This document shows positions 1 to 5,274 of a DNA stretch of 5,274 nt, one piece after another. The translations under genes were made by a program, and so were the position numbers. Under the pieces are notes generated by a model. It saw nothing but the letters and a program-made list of their open reading frames with translations, was not told the origin of the DNA and did not search any database. Positions within the stretch are counted from its first letter, which is position 1; each line of letters starts with the position of its first letter. This DNA comes from Bacteroidales bacterium (GTDB lineage Bacteria > Bacteroidota > Bacteroidia > Bacteroidales > UBA3824). Location: contig JAFYFR010000129.1 in assembly GCA_017543645.1 (NCBI GenBank), positions 1 through 5,274 on the forward strand, in the 5' to 3' direction.

Positions 1-1
1 A

Positions 2-355
2 ATCACCTCTGAGGATATTCACGGACGTCTAGTTGCAAGCGAAGGCCGCATAACAGTGGCATTAGACATAAACATCACTCCCGAACTCAAAGACGAAGGC
101 TACGCCCGCGAACTTATCAACCGCATTCAGAATATGCGCAAAGACAGCGGATTCGACGTTACCGACAAAATCAAGATTGAGATTGTACAAATTCCCGAGA
201 TAAGCGGCGCATTAAGTAACTTTAAGGAATACATTTGTTCTCAAACACTTACCGATAGCCTCCAAATTCTTGGCAAAGAAAATATGCCTTCGGATGCAAT
301 TAATATCGAAATTGACGAACAAACAAGCACCCTTATCCGTATATCGAAAATATAA
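2..355 (+). CDS. ileS: Isoleucyl-tRNA synthetase, C-terminal fragment (5' end outside window)
   Basis: This is the last 117 codons of a cytoplasmic class I aminoacyl-tRNA synthetase that charges tRNA-Ile with isoleucine. The frame is open from base 2 and ends at TAA 353-355, so the gene begins left of the window; the GTG at 56-58 is an internal valine. Recognition rests on the tail typical of Bacteroidota IleRS: an EDIxGxLVASEG stretch, then VALD, then GYARELINRIQNMRKDSGF followed by VTDKI. This is the helical C-terminal appendix (DUF5915-like) of the eukaryote-like IleRS type. The fragment has one cysteine, so the C-terminal zinc finger that closes E. coli-type IleRS is absent, which again points to the second type. 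The catalytic HIGH and KMSKS motifs lie outside the window. The next gene on the same strand starts 80 nt downstream, past a palindromic repeat, so co-transcription is possible but not shown. Confidence 0.93.
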   Translation: MTSEDIHGRLVASEGRITVALDINITPELKDEGYARELINRIQNMRKDSGFDVTDKIKIEIVQIPEISGALSNFKEYICSQTLTDSLQILGKENMPSDAINIEIDEQTSTLIRISKI

Positions 356-365
356 TTTTTAACCC

Positions 366-395
366 TGTAGAGACGTGGTTAATCACGTCTCTACA
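366..395. repeat. Perfect palindromic intergenic element, 12-bp arms with a 6-nt loop
   Basis: The arms TGTAGAGACGTG (366-377) and CACGTCTCTACA (384-395) are exact reverse complements around the loop GTTAAT. The element fills the middle of the gap between ileS and the DksA-like gene. The core GTAGAGACG...CGTCTCTAC resembles, from memory, an interspersed palindrome seen in many copies in Bacteroidota and cyanobacterial genomes (REP or MITE-like). Only one copy is present here, so repeat status is inferred. The RNA would fold into a strong hairpin, but the downstream sequence (CATTAATATTTAAATTT) has no clean U-tract. It is therefore not a textbook terminator, although it could slow polymerase or protect the ileS 3' end. 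Confidence 0.75.
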
Positions 396-435
396 CATTA
401 ATATTTAAATTTACAACTAAAAAACACCTACTATT

Positions 436-819
436 ATGGCCGAAGAAAAAGTTAGATACTCCGATGAAGAACTGGCTGAATTTAAAGCCCTTATAATGGA
501 AAAGTTAGAGCAGGCTCGTAAACTTTACAAATCGTATCACGAGATAATTACCCAACAAGACGGCAACGACACTGTTGACACAAGTCCCACATTCAAATCA
601 TACGAAGAAGGCTCGTCGCTATTGTCGAAAGAGCAGGCAGGCTCTATGGCTGAGCGTCAGTTGAAATTTATCAAAGCCCTTGAAAACGCTCTTATCCGCA
701 TCGAGAACAAGACCTACGGTATCGACCGCAATACTGGCAAACTGATTCCCAAAGAACGACTTCTCGCCGTTCCCCATGCCACTCTGAGTGTTGAAAGCAA
801 GAAGGAGGAGCGAAAGTAG
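436..819 (+). CDS. DksA/TraR-family RNA polymerase-binding regulator lacking zinc cysteines
   Basis: A 127-residue cytoplasmic protein of the DksA/TraR family, whose characterised members enter the RNA polymerase secondary channel and modulate initiation, often with ppGpp. The charged first helix (about residues 8-40) and second helix (about 55-92) form the expected coiled-coil hairpin. Its tip carries D45-x-x-D48-x-S50, matching the DxxDxA tip of E. coli DksA. The C-terminal globular part (TYGIDRNTGKLIPKERL, then VPHATLS) aligns with the zinc-finger region, but D97, T100, S118 and S121 stand where the four zinc-binding cysteines would be, and the protein has no cysteine at all. Many Bacteroidota relatives, as I recall, keep only the first Cys. 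ATG 436 is chosen because it begins the conserved acidic N-terminus; no Shine-Dalgarno is visible. lspA starts 9 nt after the stop, so they probably share a transcript. Regulatory function is inferred from the family. Confidence 0.88.
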   Translation: MAEEKVRYSDEELAEFKALIMEKLEQARKLYKSYHEIITQQDGNDTVDTSPTFKSYEEGSSLLSKEQAGSMAERQLKFIKALENALIRIENKTYGIDRNTGKLIPKERLLAVPHATLSVESKKEERK

Positions 820-828
820 TATTTGCAA

Positions 829-1500
829 ATGAATTCTTTAGTAAAAAAATCTCTTATCATAGGTCTGCTTATAATAATAGCCGACCAAGCTCTCAAAATC
901 TGGGTGAAAACCCACATGTACTTAGGCGAGAGCAGCTACCTTAACTGGGACAGCGGTTTTAGCTGGTGTCAGTTGTCGTTTACCGAAAATCCGGGAATGG
1001 CCTTCGGATTGAAGCTCGAAGGTCAGTGGGGAAAGTATCTGCTAAGCATTTTCAGAATGGTTGCAATCATAGGTCTGATTATCTTTATCGGCTGGATGAT
1101 TAAGAAAAAGAAGCCCACCCCAGGATTTGTAATTTGTATGTCGCTAATTACGGCTGGTGCTATCGGAAACCTTTTGGACAGTATGTTCTACGGAATGTTT
1201 TTTGGTGCGTCGGGCTACAGCGCAACACAGATTGCTGAGTTTATGCCTGCCGACGGTGGATATGCTCCGTTTCTTCAGGGCAAGGTGGTGGATATGCTAT
1301 ATTTCCCGATAATTGATACTACGCTTCCCGAATGGATGCCGTTTTATGGCGGCGAACATTTTGTGTTTTTCTCGCCGATTTTCAATATAGCCGACTCTGC
1401 GGTGACTGTGGGAGTGTTTATTATGATACTCTTTCAGAAACGCATATTTCCTAAGTCAGCCGAGGAAAATTATGTAGAACTCAAAGAAAAAGCGATATAG
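829..1500 (+). CDS. lspA: Lipoprotein signal peptidase (signal peptidase II)
   Basis: Inner-membrane aspartyl protease that removes signal peptides from diacylglyceryl-modified prolipoproteins. With ATG 829 as start it has 223 residues and four hydrophobic segments, about 8-26, 70-91, 97-116 and 185-204. Family motifs appear in order: D19-Q-x-x-K23 in helix 1, N54-P-G-M-A-F-G, G-A-I-G-N-L-L-D117, V-V-D155-M and F-N-I-A-D189. D155 and D189 fit the catalytic aspartate dyad. It is longer than the roughly 165 residues of proteobacterial LspA. The extra length lies mostly between D117 and D155 and between D155 and D189, in the part that forms the periplasmic lid and cradle; long forms of this kind are usual in Bacteroidales. 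S118 replaces the arginine that normally follows the GNxxD aspartate. TTG 823 is an alternative in-frame start, but ATG gives the more typical N-terminus. The gene follows the DksA-like gene closely and converges on the minus-strand sensor gene. Confidence 0.95.
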   Translation: MNSLVKKSLIIGLLIIIADQALKIWVKTHMYLGESSYLNWDSGFSWCQLSFTENPGMAFGLKLEGQWGKYLLSIFRMVAIIGLIIFIGWMIKKKKPTPGFVICMSLITAGAIGNLLDSMFYGMFFGASGYSATQIAEFMPADGGYAPFLQGKVVDMLYFPIIDTTLPEWMPFYGGEHFVFFSPIFNIADSAVTVGVFIMILFQKRIFPKSAEENYVELKEKAI

Positions 1501-1506
1501 ACTTTT

Positions 1507-4272
1507 CTATGAAAGGCCGTTGGTCTTGAACAGAGTAATGTATTTAGCATCGTGGAGCGGTATGTAATACTGCATCCACGATTTTATATATGTGAGCAGT
1601 TTGATTAGTGCGATGGTTTCGCCATCGTTGTACGATGCTCTGAATCCCTTGATTGTGTTCAAGAACTGGTCGTGAGTGTTTTTGTACTCGCTGAACTTAT
1701 AGTACGAGAAGTCTTTGAGGTATTTCTCCTCGAAACCGAAGTGGTAGCTTGTATAGTCGATGAGTTCGTCGATGGTGATGAGGATGTTCTTCTTGGATTC
1801 GTGACGTTTGAATACGCCGTAAACCTTATTAATATTGTCGAACCATTTTTTGAGCTGCGAGTCGATGATGTTGAGTCCGATACTGTTGTCCTCGAAATTG
1901 AGGAATGTGTATTCTGATTCAAAGCCGGGAAGCTCGATATGGTTTTTCTGTAAGAGGCTTTCGAGAATTTGCTGACGGTTTTCGAGCTCGAATTTGCTTA
2001 TGAGGCTGTCTTCCTCAAACTTCTTGCTTCGGTTGCGTTCTTCCGAAAGACTGCTCAAGTCGTTGAGTATGAGGGTGTATACAACAGTTCCTTCGAAAAT
2101 ATTGGCTGTGATTGATAGCCAGACAGCAATGTTCTTGCCGTCTTTGCCAACGAATTTTACTTCGTGTCCTTTGGTGTTGATGATGTTTCCAAATTCGGCT
2201 TGAAGCACCTTTGCCATTTCGGTTTCGGTGGTTTTGAATCCGAGAATGTCGTAAAGGCTACGGCCGAGAGCTTCTGCACTCTTGTATCCAAAGAGGTTGA
2301 CAAACTGCTCGTTGACGTAGGTTATAGTGCCGTCGTCGGAGGTGGTGATTACCGCGCCTGTTATAATGTTGAATATGTTGGTTTCGTAACTTTCGCGCTC
2401 TTTGATGAGTTTCGAGAGTGTTACCGAACGGCCTTTTAATTTTTCTATCTCACTGTCTTGTAGCGAGTTCTGCTGCTCGAGAGTCTTGTTGATGGCTTCC
2501 ATCTCTTTTAACTCTTGGTAGTAGTCGTTTTCGCGGCGTACAGAATCTTCCTGAGTGGCTTTCATCTCCTCGATGGTCTGTTTCATCTCCTCCTCCTGAT
2601 CCTTCATAGCCTTGGTCTGGATGTTTGATTGTTCGAGAAGTTCGGCTGTACGGGTGTTGATTCTTGCTGTAGAAAGTGTTGACGCGATACTTTCGGCAAT
2701 TTTTTCTACAAGTTCTATCTCGTAGTCTTTCAGCTCGTTAAACGATGCCATCTCTATAACGCCGAGTATTTCGTTTTCGATTTTTAGCGGAACAATCAGT
2801 AGCGATTTCGGGTTTGCGCTGCCTGTACCAGATTCAATCTCGATGTAGTCGTCGGGAATGTCGGTGAGATAAATGGTGTATTTTTCTTCGGCGCACGCTC
2901 CTACAAGACCTTCGCCTACGTTGATTCGTTTGTCGAAATACTTTTTGCGGTTGTAAGCGTAAGCAGAAAGCAGTTCGAGATATGCGTGGTCGGGTTCGTC
3001 GTCTTTGTAGATAAAGATGCCTCCCTGATTGGCTTTCATGTACTTAACGAGGTTTACAATGATGTCGTCGGAGAGTTCGTTGATGTTTTCGGTATGGTGA
3101 CGGAGAATTTCGGCAAACAATGCAAGACCCTCAGTGGTCCAATTCCGCTGAATATCTTCGCGTTGGCGTTTCGACTGTTCTTCTTGTGCCTGTTGGAGTG
3201 ATTTACGCATGTTGAGCAGCGAGTTGCCAAGCACGTCCTTGTCTGACAACGGCTGGTAGTTGCTGCTGAAATCGCCCTGACCAATGGCGTGGGCAAATTC
3301 CGAAGTCTTTTGCAGGCCGATAGTTAACTGTGAAATTGAACTTGCAGTTTCACCTATCTCATCGTTGTAGATTTGCTCTGTGAATTCGGGAAGCTCGCCC
3401 TCCGAAAGACGCTCGGCATATTTCATAAGTTTTTCGAGCGGTTTAACAATCATGTTGGCGGTGAACAGCGACAGCACAATCGACAGCGCGATGGCTATCA
3501 GCATGAATATGATAAACGTCTTGACATTCTGACGACCGGCGAACACTGCATCGTCAACAGCCTTGTTGCTAATGCCAGTGGCTTTCAGCTCTATAATCGA
3601 AAGCATCTTGTCAATATCGGCGATATGGCGCGTAATTTTCTGGAAATGTTTGCGTTGCTCGTATTTCTGATCGTTGAGATACAACTGGGTGAGTTCCTCG
3701 ATACTGGTTGTGGAACGTCCTCCGTGAAAAATCTTGTGTCCAGTAGAGTCTACTTGTGTTTCGGGACGCTCGTTTTCGCTTATCTCCTTTTGCATAATTG
3801 CGTTGCGAAGTTCGTTGGGATTAATAATAAGCTTCTGTGCGAGGTGAATCTCTTTGTACGAAACTGAGTATTCGTTGGAGTAAATCTGCTCAATGGCAAG
3901 AATTGTGTCGCGGTAGTTTTTCAAAATGTTGTTGTCCACAAATTTGATTTCTGTCAGTTTTGCCACCGACTGGAAAATCTCGTTAAGCTTTTCCTGATAT
4001 GACTGATGCTCCTTGTGAAGCGATTTCAGCTCTTTCTCGTTTTTTACGTTGCTGAAATTCCTTAGCACCAAAACATCCTTGGCAAGCAGATATTTGATCT
4101 GCGCCGATGTGGTGTTCATATCCTTTGCAAACGATATTGCTTGGTTAGATGTATTTACCTTTTCTAACGCATTGTATTGGTAAATGCCTAACGCAAAGTA
4201 TATTGCAGTCAATATAAAGAAGCCGAGCAGTATCTTGCTCTTGATGCTCAGATTGTTCAACAGTTGTCTCAT
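1507..4272 (-). CDS. Membrane sensor-like protein: periplasmic helical domain, tandem HAMP, GAF, coiled coil, PAS and degenerate hemerythrin domain
   Basis: A 921-residue protein with no recognisable named orthologue. TM helix 1 (about 13-33) and TM2 (about 251-274) enclose a helical periplasmic region of about 215 residues resembling four-helix-bundle sensors. A HAMP domain (about 274-320) is followed by a second HAMP-like unit (about 321-365, IGQGDFSS then DVLG). A GAF domain (about 381-540) has the GEGLVG and LLIVPLKI motifs. A Glu/Lys/Gln-rich coiled coil spans about 540-628, a PAS domain about 629-740, and a hemerythrin-like domain about 795-915. I find no histidine kinase, receiver, GGDEF/EAL, cyclase or MCP signalling domain, so it must act through a partner or an unrecognised output. 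In the hemerythrin-like part H844, E848, H867 and D908 sit at ligand positions, while L807, Y863 and Y903 replace histidines. ATG 4272 is the natural start, with a short charged segment before TM1. It is downstream of and co-oriented with metF (93-nt gap). The domain calls are firm; the signal sensed is unknown. Confidence 0.88.
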   Translation of the reverse strand: MRQLLNNLSIKSKILLGFFILTAIYFALGIYQYNALEKVNTSNQAISFAKDMNTTSAQIKYLLAKDVLVLRNFSNVKNEKELKSLHKEHQSYQEKLNEIFQSVAKLTEIKFVDNNILKNYRDTILAIEQIYSNEYSVSYKEIHLAQKLIINPNELRNAIMQKEISENERPETQVDSTGHKIFHGGRSTTSIEELTQLYLNDQKYEQRKHFQKITRHIADIDKMLSIIELKATGISNKAVDDAVFAGRQNVKTFIIFMLIAIALSIVLSLFTANMIVKPLEKLMKYAERLSEGELPEFTEQIYNDEIGETASSISQLTIGLQKTSEFAHAIGQGDFSSNYQPLSDKDVLGNSLLNMRKSLQQAQEEQSKRQREDIQRNWTTEGLALFAEILRHHTENINELSDDIIVNLVKYMKANQGGIFIYKDDEPDHAYLELLSAYAYNRKKYFDKRINVGEGLVGACAEEKYTIYLTDIPDDYIEIESGTGSANPKSLLIVPLKIENEILGVIEMASFNELKDYEIELVEKIAESIASTLSTARINTRTAELLEQSNIQTKAMKDQEEEMKQTIEEMKATQEDSVRRENDYYQELKEMEAINKTLEQQNSLQDSEIEKLKGRSVTLSKLIKERESYETNIFNIITGAVITTSDDGTITYVNEQFVNLFGYKSAEALGRSLYDILGFKTTETEMAKVLQAEFGNIINTKGHEVKFVGKDGKNIAVWLSITANIFEGTVVYTLILNDLSSLSEERNRSKKFEEDSLISKFELENRQQILESLLQKNHIELPGFESEYTFLNFEDNSIGLNIIDSQLKKWFDNINKVYGVFKRHESKKNILITIDELIDYTSYHFGFEEKYLKDFSYYKFSEYKNTHDQFLNTIKGFRASYNDGETIALIKLLTYIKSWMQYYIPLHDAKYITLFKTNGLS

Positions 4273-4295
4273 CGTAATATAATTTTTTGCGCTAT

Positions 4296-4342
4296 AAATT
4301 TAAGGAAAATATATATAAGGTGTATCTATTTTCCTTAAATTT
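4296..4342. repeat. AT-rich 16-bp perfect inverted repeat between metF and the sensor gene
   Basis: AAATTTAAGGAAAATA (4296-4311) and TATTTTCCTTAAATTT (4327-4342) are exact reverse complements separated by 15 nt. Inside them, after one mismatch, three more base pairs (4313-4315 with 4323-4325) can form. On the minus strand the element lies 23 nt after the metF stop and 23 nt before the sensor ATG. It could be the metF terminator, an attenuating hairpin in the sensor leader, or a dyad operator. Against a standard terminator: the stem has only four G:C pairs and, read on the minus strand, only three U follow inside the stem. Read on the plus strand it ends in six T (4340-4345), which could stop antisense transcription entering metF. 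Confidence 0.7.
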
Positions 4343-4365
4343 TTTCGGCAAAATTTGTACCGTTT

Positions 4366-5274
4366 TTAAAATACCGCTTTGGCTATCTCACGGACGTTTT
4401 CGGTGCGGCCTACGCTGAAATAGTGAAGGGCGGGAACTCCGTGTTTCATCAGTTCGCGGCTCTGATTTATAGCCCATTCGATACCTATTTGATAAACTGC
4501 GGCATCGTCTTTTGCGTTTTGAACGGCATTGGCAAGGTCGGCGGGAATATCCAGATGGAATGTAAGAGGAATTACATCAAGGTCGCGTTTTTTGCCTATC
4601 GGCTTGATTCCCGGAACAATAGGAACCGTTATTCCTGCCTCGCGACAACGGTGTTCCCACTCAAAAAACTTGGCATTGTCAAAAAACATCTGCGTAACAA
4701 TATAATCGGCTCCGGCGTCAACTTTGGCTTTGAGATAATGCATATCGGTTTCAAAATTGGGAGCCTCAGCGTGCTTTTCGGGATAACCTGCCACGCCTAC
4801 TGAAAAATTAGTGGCTTCGGTATTTTTAAGGTCTTGATCAAGATAAATGCCTTTGTTTAAGTTCATTATCTGCTTAACCATCTCTTCGGTGTGAGCATAT
4901 CCGCCCGGTTCGGGAATAAAATAGCGTTCGCCTTTGGGAGCATCGCCACGGAGAAGAAGTATGTTTTCGATTTCCAAGAAGTTAAGGTCGATGAGGATGT
5001 TTTCGATGTCTTGTTTTGTCATTCCTCCGCAGATGAGGTGCGGCACTGTGGTAACGCTTGGAAACCTGTTGCGTATGGCGGCGGCGAGTGCAACTGTGCC
5101 CGGACGCTTGCGCACAAGTTTTTTTGACATCACATCGTTTTCTATCTGCTTGTAAACAGTTTCGTCTTGATGATATGTAATGTTGATATTCAACGGGTTA
5201 AACTCTGTAAGGAGTTCAATTTTTTCATAAAGGCTCTTGGCGCTGTGACCCACGAGCGGCGGCACAATCTCAAA
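4366..5274 (-). CDS. metF: 5,10-methylenetetrahydrofolate reductase, N-terminus outside window
   Basis: A cytoplasmic FAD-dependent TIM-barrel enzyme that reduces 5,10-methylene-THF to 5-methyl-THF, the methyl donor for methionine synthesis. The window holds 302 codons ending at TAA 4368-4366; the frame is open to base 5274, and the first residues FEIVPP are the first barrel strand, so only a short N-terminus (perhaps 15-30 residues) is missing. The GTG at 5265-5263 is an internal valine. Numbering from F1, E2 matches the catalytic glutamate of E. coli MetF (E28), and D111 in LLLRGD matches D120. PHLICGG (from P78), the GYPEKHAEAP flavin/folate-site stretch, TQMFFD and VPGIKPI are all present. 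Compared with E. coli, an extra charged segment of about 17 residues lies between ITYHQDE and PHL, as in the Bacteroidota forms I recall. The sensor gene follows in the same direction, 93 nt downstream across an inverted repeat. Confidence 0.95.
   Translation of the reverse strand, partial: FEIVPPLVGHSAKSLYEKIELLTEFNPLNINITYHQDETVYKQIENDVMSKKLVRKRPGTVALAAAIRNRFPSVTTVPHLICGGMTKQDIENILIDLNFLEIENILLLRGDAPKGERYFIPEPGGYAHTEEMVKQIMNLNKGIYLDQDLKNTEATNFSVGVAGYPEKHAEAPNFETDMHYLKAKVDAGADYIVTQMFFDNAKFFEWEHRCREAGITVPIVPGIKPIGKKRDLDVIPLTFHLDIPADLANAVQNAKDDAAVYQIGIEWAINQSRELMKHGVPALHYFSVGRTENVREIAKAVF

Noticed and set aside
406..413. TAAATTTA as a Bacteroidota -7 box (TAnnTTTG) for the dksA-like gene
   Set aside because: The final G is missing and no TTTG lies at the proper distance upstream. 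An A/T-rich gap gives such matches by chance.
802..810. AAGGAGGAG, a strong Shine-Dalgarno-like string before lspA
   Set aside because: It ends 18 nt before ATG 829 and 12 nt before TTG 823, outside normal spacing, and simply encodes Lys-Glu-Glu codons of the upstream protein. Bacteroidota make little use of such sites.
823..825. TTG as an alternative lspA start giving two extra residues
   Set aside because: An ATG follows two codons later and starts a normal LspA N-terminus. The difference is minor and cannot be settled from sequence.
619..917. Two overlapping minus-strand frames across the dksA-like/lspA junction
   Set aside because: Both are shadows of the two plus-strand genes, with low-complexity translations and no family resemblance.
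1485..1508. AGAAAAAG / CTTTTCT imperfect hairpin across the lspA stop as a terminator
   Set aside because: There are seven pairs with a bulge in A/T-rich sequence and no following U-tract. It is not distinguishable from chance.
3373..3867. Plus-strand open frame of 164 codons opposite the sensor gene
   Set aside because: It lies wholly antisense to a well-supported domain-bearing protein (HAMP and periplasmic region), and its translation shows no coherent motif. Long antisense frames are expected here from codon bias.
4321..4352. Minus-strand TTTG (4352-4349), 20-nt spacer and TAGATACA (4328-4321) as a sensor promoter
   Set aside because: The -33 match and spacing are right, but the -7 element matches only three of six fixed positions, so it is too weak to list.
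4423..4803. Plus-strand open frame of 126 codons opposite metF
   Set aside because: It is antisense to the conserved MetF barrel and has no recognisable domain or start signal.

Overview
The window looks like a core-genome segment of a Bacteroidota bacterium, most likely order Bacteroidales. This rests on the IleRS C-terminus, the DksA-like protein and the long-form signal peptidase II, all of which read like Bacteroidales versions, and on the gene order ileS, dksA-like, lspA, which I recall as common in that group. Shine-Dalgarno sequences at usable spacing are largely absent and upstream regions are A-rich, which also fits. These comparisons are from memory; no search was run.

Layout. Plus strand: the 3' end of ileS (2-355); a short gap holding a perfect 12-bp-arm palindrome (366-395); a DksA/TraR-family regulator without its zinc cysteines (436-819); and, 9 nt later, lspA (829-1500). 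Minus strand: a 921-residue membrane sensor-like protein (4272 down to 1507), whose stop lies only 6 nt from the lspA stop in a convergent arrangement; a 93-nt gap holding a 16-bp perfect inverted repeat (4296-4342); and metF, which runs off the right edge (5274 down to 4366). No stretch over 300 nt lacks a gene. I see no tRNA, rRNA, CRISPR array, IS element or riboswitch.

How the genes relate. The plus-strand genes are housekeeping: isoleucine charging, probable RNA-polymerase-level regulation, and lipoprotein maturation. metF makes 5-methyl-THF for methionine synthesis. The unusual gene is the sensor. It has two membrane helices around a helical periplasmic region, tandem HAMP-like segments, GAF, a long coiled coil, PAS, and a C-terminal hemerythrin-like domain. 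It has no kinase, cyclase, GGDEF/EAL or chemotaxis signalling domain. The hemerythrin-like domain keeps both bridging carboxylates and two histidines, but three of the five expected histidine ligands are replaced, two of them by tyrosine. This is the most promising lead for undescribed biology here. The rest looks ordinary, apart from the cysteine-free DksA-like protein and the two palindromic intergenic elements.
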